From contig NZ_UFQB01000039.1 in assembly GCF_900496965.1 (NCBI RefSeq), forward strand, positions 1-41,202: DNA of 41,202 nucleotides. Direction: 5' to 3'. Numbering within the stretch: position 1 is the stretch's first letter; each line of letters begins with the position of its first letter. The notes beneath the pieces are model-generated. The model was given only the letters and a program-made list of their open reading frames with translations, did no database searches and had not been told where the DNA came from. This document shows positions 1 to 7,495 of the stretch, one piece after another. The position numbers were made by a program, and so were the translations under genes. The DNA comes from Achromobacter agilis (GTDB lineage Bacteria; Pseudomonadota; Gammaproteobacteria; Burkholderiales; Burkholderiaceae_B).

Positions 1-2
1 CG

Positions 3-104
3 GCCGCCGTGTCGCCGGCGCCCGCCAAAGCCGAGTCGGGCGCCGCGGCGCCCGCCTCGCCCACGACGGCGCCCGCGCCCGCTGCGCCGGAAGCCGCCAA
101 GTAA
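3..104 (+). CDS. C-terminal end of a Pro/Ala-rich protein (partial)
   Basis: An open frame runs from the left edge to a TAA at 102-104. The visible 33 residues are almost entirely Ala, Pro, Ser, Thr and Lys, with repeated PAPA/APA stretches ending in PEAAK. This looks like a disordered Pro/Ala-rich tail such as is found on many envelope or nucleic-acid-binding proteins. The body of the protein lies outside the window, so no function can be given. A chance open frame in GC-rich DNA is possible, but the clean low-complexity composition and the following intergenic gap favour a real gene end. Confidence 0.45.
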   Translation, partial: AAVSPAPAKAESGAAAPASPTTAPAPAAPEAAK

Positions 105-194
105 AGTCCGCGCCAGGATACCGGTTTGCTGTAGCGCAAAGGGTGGCGGGTCGCCGGTACACGCCGGCGCCCGCATCCGGCGATAATCCGGGCC

Positions 195-620
195 ATGACT
201 TATCAACTCCTGAAAATGCTCCACGTGGCGGCCGTGGTCGCCTGGCTGGGCGGCTCGCTGTTCGTGTCGCTGTTCCTTCTGTCCTCGCAACCGCAGGACG
301 GCGACGAAGCCCCGAAAGAACGCAAGATGCTGCGCGCCCTGCGCCGATGGACGCTGTTCGTCACCACGCCGGCCATGGTGCTGACCTGGCTCGTGGGCCT
401 GCACCTGGCCATGACGTTCGGCTGGTTCGCCATGAGCTGGATCTGGGTCAAGATCGGCTTCGCGCTGGCTTTGTCGGCGCTGCTCGGCATCCAGAGCGCG
501 GCCCTGCGCCGCATGGCGGACGGCAGCGCCCGCCGTCCGCCGCTGGTCGATCTCTATGCGCCGTTCACCGTCGTGGCCTCCGCCGCGATCGTGACGCTGG
601 TCGTCGTCAAGCCTTTCTGA
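195..620 (+). CDS. HemJ/CopD-like four-helix membrane protein
   Basis: A 141-residue integral membrane protein with hydrophobic segments near residues 5-29, 52-75, 80-100 and 117-138. The first helix carries His10 in a MLHVAAVVAWLGG context, and a conserved-looking Lys86 lies in WIWVKIGF. The size, the TxPAMxxTxxxG pattern in helix 2 and the His/Lys placement resemble the HemJ (protoporphyrinogen oxidase)/CopD family, whose members bind heme or act in copper or heme metabolism in the inner membrane. The family call comes from pattern recognition. Whether it is a true HemJ enzyme or a generic CopD-domain protein cannot be decided here. It stands alone, upstream of the methionine transport operon. 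Confidence 0.6.
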   Translation: MTYQLLKMLHVAAVVAWLGGSLFVSLFLLSSQPQDGDEAPKERKMLRALRRWTLFVTTPAMVLTWLVGLHLAMTFGWFAMSWIWVKIGFALALSALLGIQSAALRRMADGSARRPPLVDLYAPFTVVASAAIVTLVVVKPF

Positions 621-633
621 TCCCGCGCGCGAA

Positions 634-648
634 GCCCGCGCCGCGGGC
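634..648 (+). terminator. Possible stem-loop after the HemJ/CopD-like gene
   Basis: GCCCGC-GCC-GCGGGC forms a 6-bp GC-only stem 13 nt past the stop codon at 620. There is no clear T tract, so this is only a candidate terminator. Confidence 0.3.
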
Positions 649-692
649 ATATGCCGCGCGGCCATAACCAAACACCCCTGTAATAACGACTC

Positions 693-707
693 AACGAAGT
701 ATTCGTT
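693..707. promoter_or_regulatory. Inverted repeat upstream of metQ
   Basis: AACGAA-GTA-TTCGTT is a perfect dyad with 6-bp arms, 68 bp upstream of metQ. It lies just before a TAGAAT hexamer at 729-734 that could be the -10 element, so the dyad would overlap the -35 region. This fits a repressor or activator site for the methionine operon, but the cognate regulator is unknown. Confidence 0.35.
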
Positions 708-775
708 CGCCCGGAGGGTCCCCGTCCCTAGAATCGTTTCTCTCATAACCGCTTAGCCTGAGAGGCGATTCCAAT

Positions 776-1591
776 ATGACTCCCCGTTTTTTGAAGAAGC
801 TGCTTGGCGTGGTGCTGGCCTCGGCGGCGATGTTCCATGGACCCGCGTTTTCGGCCGATCCCAAGCCTTTGAAGGTTGGCGTGCGCGGCGGCGTCGACGA
901 GCAGATCTGGGAGGTGGTGGCCCAGGTCGCCAAGAACAACGGCCTGGCCGTGGAGCCGGTGGTCATCACCGGCACCGCCAGCCCCAACGAGGCGCTGAAC
1001 AACGGCGACCTGGAGGCCAACGCCTTCCAGCACATTCCCTTTCTGAACGATCAGATCAAGCAGCGCGGCTATAAGCTGGTGCCGGTGGCCAATACGCTGA
1101 TCTCGCCGATCGCGTTCTATTCCCGCAAGTACAAGTCGCTGAAGGATCTGCCGGACGGCGCCCGCGTCGGCATTCCCAATGATCCCAGCAACCAGACGCG
1201 CGCGCTGGTCATCCTGCGCGACCAGGGCCTGATCACCCTGAGGGACGGCTTCGATCCGGCCACGGGCACGGCCACGCTGGCGGACGTGACCTCCAATCCG
1301 AAGAAGCTCGAGTTCGTCGAGAGCGCGTCCGTCGTGCTGGCGCGCTCGCTGCCCGACGTGGACACCGCCGCCATCGTCAACAGCTTCGCCTATCAGGCCG
1401 GGCTGATCGCCACGCGCGACGGCATCGCGGTCGAGAAGAAAGAAAACAACCCCTACGTGAACATCATCGTGGTCCGCGAGCAGGACAAGCATGCGCCGTG
1501 GGTGCCCGAGCTGATCAAGGCCTATCACTCGGAAGAAGTGCGCCAGTTCATCCTGAGCAAGTACGAAGGCTCGGTGATCCCGGTTTTCTGA
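776..1591 (+). CDS. metQ: MetQ/NlpA-family methionine ABC transporter substrate-binding protein
   Basis: A 271-residue periplasmic binding protein for D/L-methionine import. An N-terminal signal peptide ends near residue 27 (FHGPAFSA). It has no lipobox cysteine, so it is probably a soluble periplasmic protein, unlike the lipoprotein form in E. coli. The mature part has the family pattern: LKVGVRGG start, an NNGDLEANAFQHIPFL segment for ligand binding, RVGIPNDPSNQTRAL, and the terminal FILSKYEGSVIPVF. It is the first gene of metQ-metN-metI, with metN starting 3 bp after its stop. A purine-rich GAGAGGCG lies 8 nt before the ATG. Confidence 0.92.
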   Translation: MTPRFLKKLLGVVLASAAMFHGPAFSADPKPLKVGVRGGVDEQIWEVVAQVAKNNGLAVEPVVITGTASPNEALNNGDLEANAFQHIPFLNDQIKQRGYKLVPVANTLISPIAFYSRKYKSLKDLPDGARVGIPNDPSNQTRALVILRDQGLITLRDGFDPATGTATLADVTSNPKKLEFVESASVVLARSLPDVDTAAIVNSFAYQAGLIATRDGIAVEKKENNPYVNIIVVREQDKHAPWVPELIKAYHSEEVRQFILSKYEGSVIPVF

Positions 1592-1594
1592 GCC

Positions 1595-2698
1595 ATGATG
1601 CAACACGAATTTTCCATTGGGGAGCAGGCCGCCGCGCCGCTGCCCCAGGCGCTTGACGCCCATATCGTGTTCGAAGGGCTGCAAAAGCGCTATGAGGGCG
1701 CGCAGGGGCCGGTCGCGGCGCTGTCCGACGTGTCGTTCTCGATCGCCCGCGGCGAGGTGTTCGGCATCATCGGGCGCAGCGGCGCCGGCAAGTCCACGCT
1801 GCTGCGCTCCATCAACATGCTGGAGCGGCCCAGCGCAGGCCGCGTGCGGGTCGACGGTGTGGATGTGGGCGGGCTCGACGAGAACGCGCTGGTGGGGCTG
1901 CGCCGCCGCATCGGGATGATCTTCCAGCACTTCAACCTGCTGTCCGCCAAGACCGTGGCCGAGAACGTGGCTTTGCCGCTGCGCGTGGCCGGGGTGAAGC
2001 CCGCCGCGGCGCGCGCCCGCGTCGAGGCCCTGCTGGACCTGGTGGGGCTGCGCGATAAGGCGGACACGTATCCGGCCAAATTGTCCGGCGGCCAGAAGCA
2101 GCGGGTCGGCATCGCGCGGGCGCTGGTGCACGAGCCGGAAATCCTGCTGTGCGACGAAGCCACGTCGGCGCTGGACCCCGAAACCACGCACGCGATCCTG
2201 ACGCTGCTGCGCGACATCAACCGCAAGCTGGGCCTCACCGTGGTGCTGATCACGCACGACATGGCGGTGATCCGCGAGATCTGCCACAAGGTGTTGGTGC
2301 TGGACGGCGGCCGCAAGGTCGAGCAGGGCGAGGTCTGGCGCGTATTCGGCAATCCGCAGGCGGACGCCACGCGCGCCTTGCTGCGGCCCTTGCAGCACGA
2401 CCTGCCGGCCGACCTGGAGGCCAGGCTGGTGCCGGACCTGCAAGGCCGCGACGGCCTTGCCGTGCTGCGCCTGCGTTTCACGGGGCAGGGACGGCCCGAG
2501 GGCGTTTCCCTGCAGGCGCTGGCCGCGCTGGGGCCAGGCGCGACGCTGTTGCATGGCGGGCTGGACCGACTGCGCGGCCACGCGCAGGGCAGCCTGCTGG
2601 TGTCGGTGCCCGCCGGCGCATTACAGGAAGAAGCCACGCGCGCCGCGCTGGTGGCCGATCAGATCAAGGTGCTGGGCTATGTCGCTGCCGATGCTTGA
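1595..2698 (+). CDS. metN: MetN, methionine ABC transporter ATPase
   Basis: A 367-residue cytoplasmic ATPase powering methionine uptake through MetI. Walker A is GRSGAGKST at about residues 60-68, the ABC signature LSGGQKQR at 163-170, Walker B ILLCDEATSALD near 183-194, and the switch His in LITHDM. Residues from about 290 to the end form the extra C-terminal NIL/ACT-like domain that, in the MetN family, senses internal methionine and inhibits transport. The N-terminus carries about 20 residues before the usual IVFEGLQKRY start, so an internal start is possible. The stop overlaps the metI start, indicating translational coupling. Confidence 0.95.
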   Translation: MMQHEFSIGEQAAAPLPQALDAHIVFEGLQKRYEGAQGPVAALSDVSFSIARGEVFGIIGRSGAGKSTLLRSINMLERPSAGRVRVDGVDVGGLDENALVGLRRRIGMIFQHFNLLSAKTVAENVALPLRVAGVKPAAARARVEALLDLVGLRDKADTYPAKLSGGQKQRVGIARALVHEPEILLCDEATSALDPETTHAILTLLRDINRKLGLTVVLITHDMAVIREICHKVLVLDGGRKVEQGEVWRVFGNPQADATRALLRPLQHDLPADLEARLVPDLQGRDGLAVLRLRFTGQGRPEGVSLQALAALGPGATLLHGGLDRLRGHAQGSLLVSVPAGALQEEATRAALVADQIKVLGYVAADA

Positions 2699-3335
2699 TA
2701 AATACCTGCAGGCGTTCCTGCAGACCCTGGCGATGGTCGGCATTTCGGCCGCCATCGCGATCGTTTCCGGCCTGGCGCTGGCGGTGGTGCTGACCATCAC
2801 CGCGCCCGGCAATCTGTATCCGCGGCCGCGCTTCAACAAGGCGCTGTCGATCACGGTGAATACGTTCAGGGCCATTCCCTTCATCATCCTGCTGGTGGCC
2901 ATGCTGCCTTTCACGCGCTTCCTGGTGGGCACCACGCTGGGCACGTGGGCGGCCATCGTGCCGCTGTCGGCCAACCTGGTGCCGTTCTTCGCGCGCATCG
3001 CGCAGGTCAGCCTGAACGAGGTGGACCATGGGCTGGTGGAGGCCGCGCGCGCCATGGGATGCCGGCGCTGGCACATCGTGCGCCACGTGCTGCTGCCCGA
3101 AGCGCTGCCCGGGATCATCGGGGGCATGACAGTGAGCGTCATCGCCATGATCAACGCCTCGGCCATGGCGGGCGCCGTGGGTGCGGGCGGCCTGGGCGAC
3201 CTGGCGATCCGCTACGGATACGAGCGCTACGAGACCCGCGTGATGTTCGAGGTGATCGTGATCCTGATCGCCCTGGTGTCGATCGTGCAGTTCACCGGGG
3301 AATGGCTGTCGCGCCGCGCCGACCATAAACGTTGA
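2691..3335 (+). CDS. metI: MetI, methionine ABC transporter permease
   Basis: A 214-residue inner-membrane permease close to the 217 residues of E. coli MetI. It has about five hydrophobic segments. The EAA loop is recognisable in the segment VEAARAMGCRRWHIVRHVLLPEALPG, which docks on MetN. The ATG at 2691 (MLDKYLQAF) overlaps the metN TGA at 2696-2698. A second in-frame ATG at 2679 (MSLPMLDK) is an equally possible start. It completes the metQNI importer. Confidence 0.93.
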   Translation: MLDKYLQAFLQTLAMVGISAAIAIVSGLALAVVLTITAPGNLYPRPRFNKALSITVNTFRAIPFIILLVAMLPFTRFLVGTTLGTWAAIVPLSANLVPFFARIAQVSLNEVDHGLVEAARAMGCRRWHIVRHVLLPEALPGIIGGMTVSVIAMINASAMAGAVGAGGLGDLAIRYGYERYETRVMFEVIVILIALVSIVQFTGEWLSRRADHKR

Positions 3336-3388
3336 TTTCCGCGCAAGGGCGGCATGCCCTTGCCCATCCTGACGATAGGAATCCAGAG

Positions 3389-4579
3389 ATGTCCGATATT
3401 CCGCAACACGGCTTCGCCACGCGCGCCATCCACCTGGGCTACGACCCGCTGGACGAGCAGGGCGCGCTGTCGCCGCCGCTCTACCTGACCTCCACGTATA
3501 CCCAGGACAGTATCGAGGCCTTCGACCAGATCCGCCTGGGAGAACGGCAGGGCTACGTGTACGGCCGCACGCGCAACCCGACGCAGGCGCTGCTCGAAGC
3601 GCGGCTCGCGTCGCTGGAAGGCGCGGAGGCCGGCGTGGTGACCGCCTCCGGCATGGCGGCCATTTCGGCGACTTTGTTCTCGCTGCTGCAAAGCGGCGAC
3701 GAAATCGTGGTCGACCAGATTGTGTACGGCACGGCCTTCACGCTGTTCGCGCAGGGCCTGACGCGCTTCGGCGTGCGCGCGGTGTTCGCCGACTTCACCC
3801 GCCCGGAAGCCGTGGCTGCGGCCATCGGCCCCAAGACGCGCGCCGTCTACTTCGAGACCCCGGCCAATCCGAACCTGCGCCTGGTCGACATCGCCGCCGT
3901 GTCCGCCATCGCCCGCGGCAAAGGCCTGCTGACCATCGTCGACAACACCTTCGCCACACCGGTGCTGCAGCGTCCGCTCGCGCACGGCGCCGACATCGTG
4001 CTGCATTCCGCCACCAAATACCTGGGCGGGCATGGCGACCTGCTGGCCGGCGCGGTACTGGGACGCCAGGAACACATCGACGCGATCCGGTTGCAAGGCC
4101 TGCGCTACTTTACCGGCGCAACCCTGTCGCCCTTTACGGCGTTTCTGGTGCTGCGCGGCATCAAGACGCTGGAGCTGCGCGTGCAGCGTCATAGTGAATC
4201 GGCCCGGCAGGTCGCGCAGCTGCTGCGCGGGCATGCCGCGGTGGCGGATGTGTTCTATCCGGGCCTGCCCGACACGCCGGGGGCGGACATCGCCCGGCGT
4301 CAGTTGTCGGCGGGCGGCGGCCTGGTCGCGTTCGAACTGAAGGGCGGTCTCGCGGCCGGCCGGACGCTGCTCGACAGCCTGAAGCTGGCGCGGATCGCGG
4401 TCAGCCTGGGCGATCCCGAAACCTTGATCCAGCATCCCGCGTCCATGACGCACGCAAGCTACTCGGCCGAAGACCGCGAGCGCTACGGCCTGTCGGAGGG
4501 CCTGCTGCGCCTGTCCGTGGGCCTGGAAACGCCCGAGGACATCCTGGCGGATCTCAAACAGGGCCTGGACCGGCTGTAG
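3389..4579 (+). CDS. PLP-dependent trans-sulfuration family enzyme (methionine gamma-lyase/cystathionine gamma-synthase-like)
   Basis: A 396-residue Cys/Met-metabolism PLP enzyme. The Schiff-base lysine is Lys210 in HSATKYLGGHGDLLAG. YGRTRNPTQALLEARLASLEG near residue 55 and VYFETPANPNLRL near residue 155 are family motifs for PLP-phosphate and cofactor binding. The ATG at 3389 follows a GATAGGAATCC ribosome-binding stretch; a TTG at 3332 in frame overlaps metI but is less likely. Its position right behind metQNI suggests a substrate such as methionine, cystathionine or O-acyl-homoserine. Substrate class (lyase versus synthase) cannot be settled from sequence alone. It is about 54 bp downstream of metI and probably in the same operon. 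Confidence 0.85.
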   Translation: MSDIPQHGFATRAIHLGYDPLDEQGALSPPLYLTSTYTQDSIEAFDQIRLGERQGYVYGRTRNPTQALLEARLASLEGAEAGVVTASGMAAISATLFSLLQSGDEIVVDQIVYGTAFTLFAQGLTRFGVRAVFADFTRPEAVAAAIGPKTRAVYFETPANPNLRLVDIAAVSAIARGKGLLTIVDNTFATPVLQRPLAHGADIVLHSATKYLGGHGDLLAGAVLGRQEHIDAIRLQGLRYFTGATLSPFTAFLVLRGIKTLELRVQRHSESARQVAQLLRGHAAVADVFYPGLPDTPGADIARRQLSAGGGLVAFELKGGLAAGRTLLDSLKLARIAVSLGDPETLIQHPASMTHASYSAEDRERYGLSEGLLRLSVGLETPEDILADLKQGLDRL

Positions 4580-4592
4580 CCGGCGCCGGCTA
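4577..4592. terminator. 16-bp palindrome holding two convergent stop codons
   Basis: TAGCCGGCGCCGGCTA is a perfect palindrome. Its first three bases are the TAG stop of the PLP enzyme, and its last three are the TAG stop of the convergent minus-strand gene. It could act as a bidirectional hairpin end, though neither side has a clear T tract. Confidence 0.4.
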
Positions 4593-5030
4593 GGCCGCCT
4601 CGCGCCGCCATGCGATCCATTCGCCTTCCTCCCCGAAATTGCGAGGGCCGCGGCTGGCGGCGGACAGCCCCGCGCGCAGCGCGTCCATGTCCAGTCCGGG
4701 CAGGTTGCGCAACAGGGCGGAAGGCAGGCGGTCGATATCCAGCACGGTTTGGTCGAATTCCATCGCCATCAGTCCGCCGCCGTCGCTGGGCACCCGGACG
4801 AGCCAGAGGCCTTCCATGTAGTCGCCGGACCACGGATCGGGGAACATGGCCTGCGTGTAGCGGAATCCGAACTCATGGATCTCGTCCCAGGGCCAGAACT
4901 CCCGCAACCCCATCGCGCGCGCAAGCTCGCCGCTGCGGATGAAGCCGGCGTCGTCGAAACTCACGGTTTCGCGCAGGGGATCCTCGGGCGGCGTGGGGCC
5001 GGCGAGGAGCCGCTTGATGAATGACCACAT
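4590..5030 (-). CDS. Hypothetical protein, 146 residues
   Basis: I do not recognise this family. It starts MWSFIKRLLAG, followed by a Pro-rich segment and then an alpha/beta-looking soluble domain rich in Trp and acidic residues (FWPWDEIHEFGFRYTQ, DPWSGDYMEGLWLVRVP, EGEWIAWRREAA). There is no signal peptide beyond the short hydrophobic start and no transmembrane helix. The mix of aromatic and acidic residues recalls small immunity- or SMI1-like proteins, but that is only an impression. It is convergent with the PLP enzyme and divergent from ppk2. The coding potential is good, and the reading frame is closed at both ends by plausible signals. Confidence 0.7.
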   Translation of the reverse strand: MWSFIKRLLAGPTPPEDPLRETVSFDDAGFIRSGELARAMGLREFWPWDEIHEFGFRYTQAMFPDPWSGDYMEGLWLVRVPSDGGGLMAMEFDQTVLDIDRLPSALLRNLPGLDMDALRAGLSAASRGPRNFGEEGEWIAWRREAA

Positions 5031-5216
5031 GGTGCGCCACGAAAGAGGAAGTGAGGAAGTCCTTTGCGGACCCGGCCAGGCAAAGATGCTACAACCGATG
5101 GTTCACGTCAAACCAGCACCGGCTGCCCTGCGTGGCGTCGGGCGTTCGCCGGCAACGACGCGGGCGGCCGCCCGGCGGCCGCGGGCCCGGTGGCAAGCGC
5201 AACAAGGAGAGCCCCC

Positions 5217-6293
5217 ATGACGGACAAGACGCCGGACGCCACCGACAAGGACCTCGCGGCCGCGCCCGAGGACGTGGCCGAACCCGTGCTGGAAGTCCGC
5301 AAGCGTATTTCCGCGCGCGTGGCCGCCGCGCGGCAGGAAGCCGTGGCGGTGCTGGCGGACATCGCGAGCCGCCATCACGCCAGCGACCCCGCCCAGGCGC
5401 GCGAGGCCCTGCGTTCGGTCATCGAGGAACTGTCGCCGGACGATGCGCACGCCGTCCACCGCGCGCTGCTGGAGGCGGGCGCGGGGACGCCGGACGCGTT
5501 ACGCAACGCCGACGACGAACTGGTCGCGGATTGGCGCGAAGGCATCTATCCCTATCGCCATCGCATGCTGCGGCGGAACTACGAAAAGCAGAAGTACCGC
5601 CTGCAGGTGGAACTGCTGAAGCTGCAGGCCTGGGTCAAGGCCACGGGCCAGCGCGTCGTCATCCTGTTCGAAGGCTGCGACGCGGCGGGCAAGGGCGGCA
5701 CCATCAAGCGCATGATGGAGCACCTGAACCCTCGCGGCGCGCGCGTGGTCGCCCTGGAAAAGCCGTCCGACACCGAACGCGGCCAGTGGTACTTCCAGCG
5801 CTACGTGCAGCATCTGCCCACGGCCGGCGAGATCGTGATGTTCGACCGCTCCTGGTACAACCGCGCCGGCGTCGAGCGCGTCATGGGCTTTTGCACGCAC
5901 GGCGAATACCAGGATTTCCTGCGCCAGGTGCCGGATTTCGAGCGCCATCTCGTCAGCAGCGGCATCCACCTGATCAAGTTCTGGTTCTCGGTCAGCCGCG
6001 AGGAACAGCTCCGCCGGTTCCAGCAGCGCAAGGTCCATCCGCTCAAGCAATGGAAGCTGAGTCCGGTGGACCTGGCGTCGCTGGACAAATGGGACGACTA
6101 CACGCGTGCCAAGGAAGCGATGTTCGCGCATACCGACACCGCGGACGCGCCGTGGGTGGTGGTCAAGTCCGACTGCAAGAAGCGCGCGCGGCTCAATGCC
6201 ATGCGCTATGTGCTGAGCCGCCTGCCGTATGAAGGCAAGAGCAGCGATCCGGCGCTGGCGCTGGATTCGCTGATCGTGGGCCGCGCGCTCTGA
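5217..6293 (+). CDS. ppk2: Polyphosphate kinase 2 (PPK2 family)
   Basis: A 358-residue cytoplasmic enzyme transferring phosphate between polyphosphate and nucleotides. It has a P-loop GCDAAGKGG at about residues 153-161, then LNPRGARVVAL, the lid segment EKPSDTERGQWYFQRYVQHLP, and the Walker-B-like FDRSWYNRAGVERVMGF near 209-225. All are hallmarks of class I PPK2. The first about 110 residues form an acidic, helical extension that is longer than minimal PPK2 enzymes. The ATG at 5217 has an AAGGAGA Shine-Dalgarno 9 nt upstream and is preferred over earlier in-frame starts. The direction preference (ADP/GDP to ATP/GTP or reverse) cannot be read from sequence. Its stop is 1 bp from the stop of the next convergent gene. 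Confidence 0.93.
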   Translation: MTDKTPDATDKDLAAAPEDVAEPVLEVRKRISARVAAARQEAVAVLADIASRHHASDPAQAREALRSVIEELSPDDAHAVHRALLEAGAGTPDALRNADDELVADWREGIYPYRHRMLRRNYEKQKYRLQVELLKLQAWVKATGQRVVILFEGCDAAGKGGTIKRMMEHLNPRGARVVALEKPSDTERGQWYFQRYVQHLPTAGEIVMFDRSWYNRAGVERVMGFCTHGEYQDFLRQVPDFERHLVSSGIHLIKFWFSVSREEQLRRFQQRKVHPLKQWKLSPVDLASLDKWDDYTRAKEAMFAHTDTADAPWVVVKSDCKKRARLNAMRYVLSRLPYEGKSSDPALALDSLIVGRAL

Positions 6294-6294
6294 A

Positions 6295-6648
6295 TCAGGC
6301 GCCCAGCGCCAGCAGGTTCAGCACGTGGCTGCGCCCGATCCAGAGGGCGCAGTCGCGGTGGTCGCGCAGGGAATCGCCGGTATTGGGATGCATGAAGACA
6401 TCCAGGGCGCCGTGGTGCAGCGCGAGCCAGGTCGCGATCTCGGCAAAGTGCAGAGGCGCGAAAGCGATCTGGTAGCTCCATTGGGGATGCGGGCCGACGG
6501 GGCGTTCATGGAAACGCCCCAGTTCCATCTTGCCGTCGAATCTTGCGGCGATCCGCTCGCGTAGCGCGAACGCGGCGTCCCTGCTGCCGGCGTCGAAGTA
6601 CACATGGGCATGCCAGCTGGCGACGCTCGCCATCGATAGATCAGTCAT
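6295..6648 (-). CDS. DOPA 4,5-dioxygenase family protein
   Basis: A 117-residue protein with the short beta-alpha-beta pattern of the DOPA 4,5-dioxygenase family. It starts with SWHAHVYFD, which supplies a HxH metal-binding pair, and continues with ELGRFHERPVGPHPQWSYQIAF and HHGALDVFMHPNTGDSLRDH, which supply further His ligands. Family members are aromatic ring-cleaving extradiol-type enzymes. The bacterial substrates are mostly unknown, so only the family is claimed. A GGAGAA sequence sits 9 nt before the ATG. A later ATG (MASVASW) is a possible alternative start. It is the last gene of a minus-strand run with SUI1 and hslR. Confidence 0.85.
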   Translation of the reverse strand: MTDLSMASVASWHAHVYFDAGSRDAAFALRERIAARFDGKMELGRFHERPVGPHPQWSYQIAFAPLHFAEIATWLALHHGALDVFMHPNTGDSLRDHRDCALWIGRSHVLNLLALGA

Positions 6649-6667
6649 TGTTCGTTCTCCGTTCGCG

Positions 6668-7051
6668 CTAGCCGCCGGCGCGCTTGGCGCGATGGCCCAG
6701 TTTCTGCAAGGCGTCGATGATGCGGTCGCAGTGGTCTCCCTGTACTTCGATCACGCCGTCCTTGACGGTTCCGCCCGTGCCGCAGGCGGTGCGCAATTGC
6801 TTGCCCAGCGCGTTCAGCGCGGCGCCGTCCAGGGCCAGGCCCTTGACCACGGTCACGCTTTTGCCGCCGCGGCCCTTGGTTTCGCGGGACACGCGGGCGG
6901 TGCCGTCGCCGGCCGGGGGCGCCTTGGCGGCCTGCTTGCACAGACATTGCGCCAGGGGCTTGCGGCACTCGGGGCACATCCGGCCGCCGTCCGTGGAATA
7001 GACGAGGCCGCCTGGCGCGCTGCGTTTCATGATGTTCATGCGCGCGCTCAT
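6668..7051 (-). CDS. SUI1/YciH-type translation initiation factor homologue
   Basis: A 127-residue protein whose C-terminal 80 residues form the eIF1/SUI1 fold: VSRETKGRGGKSVTVVKGL, LGKQLRTACGTGGTVKDGVIEVQGDH, and a terminal LGHRAKRAGG. The N-terminal part starts LVYSTDGGRM, as in YciH, but then carries CPEC-x6-CLC, a possible small zinc-binding knuckle absent from the E. coli protein. The ATG at 7051 overlaps the hslR stop (ATGA), implying coupling. ATGs at 7039 and 7030 (MKRSAPGG) are alternatives. In bacteria SUI1 homologues are thought to influence start-site fidelity on the 30S subunit. Confidence 0.9.
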   Translation of the reverse strand: MSARMNIMKRSAPGGLVYSTDGGRMCPECRKPLAQCLCKQAAKAPPAGDGTARVSRETKGRGGKSVTVVKGLALDGAALNALGKQLRTACGTGGTVKDGVIEVQGDHCDRIIDALQKLGHRAKRAGG

Positions 7052-7428
7052 TTGCCGCGCATCTGGTCGATCAGCCGACGGTCCCGTTTGGTTGGCCGGC
7101 CCGCTTCTATTTCCAGCGCCGGCTCGGGCGCCAGGCGGCGCATCTCTGCCGCGCGTTCGCGTGCCGCCACGCTGTCGGGGGTTTCTTCGTAGAGCTGCCG
7201 CGCCACGGGGGCGGGGCCGCGCACGCCGCTGATGGCCACGACCCGCACGCGCAGCGCCGGGTCTTCCTTGCGGATGGCGATGAGGTCGCCGGGCGCGACT
7301 TCGCGCGCGGGTTTGGCGGGCTGGTCGTTCACCAATACCCGGCCTTTGCCGATTTCCTGCACGGCCAGGCTGCGCGTTTTGTAGAAACGCGCAGCCCAAA
7401 GCCATTTGTCGAGTCGGATTTTGTCCAT
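7048..7428 (-). CDS. hslR: Hsp15-like S4-domain RNA-binding protein
   Basis: A 126-residue protein beginning MDKIRLDKWLWAARFYKTRS, the classic S4 RNA-binding start of Hsp15. This is followed by GRVLVND and a basic C-terminal tail (GRPTKRDRRLIDQMRGK). In E. coli Hsp15 binds free 50S subunits carrying a stalled nascent chain and assists recycling after heat shock. Its stop codon overlaps the start of the SUI1-like gene, so the two translation-related proteins are probably co-expressed. Confidence 0.93.
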   Translation of the reverse strand: MDKIRLDKWLWAARFYKTRSLAVQEIGKGRVLVNDQPAKPAREVAPGDLIAIRKEDPALRVRVVAISGVRGPAPVARQLYEETPDSVAARERAAEMRRLAPEPALEIEAGRPTKRDRRLIDQMRGK

Positions 7429-7470
7429 GCTGCCTGTCCCTGCCGGATTGCTGTGTCAGGGATGATGATA

Positions 7471-7490
7471 GCCGGGCCGGCGGGCCCGGC
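7471..7490 (-). terminator. Stem-loop after the first Bug gene
   Basis: GCCGGGCC-GGCG-GGCCCGGC forms an 8-bp GC-only stem with a 4-nt loop, starting 5 nt past the Bug-gene stop on the minus strand. It lacks a strong T tract on that strand, so intrinsic termination is plausible but unproven. Confidence 0.45.
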
Positions 7491-7495
7491 ACCAC

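Noticed and set aside
621..775. SAM or methionine-responsive riboswitch before metQ
   Set aside because: Only a short dyad is visible. There is no multi-helix conserved core that I can recognise.
3332..3388. TTG start for the PLP enzyme overlapping the metI stop
   Set aside because: The ATG at 3389 has a better ribosome-binding site, and the added 19 residues do not fit the family's usual N-terminus.
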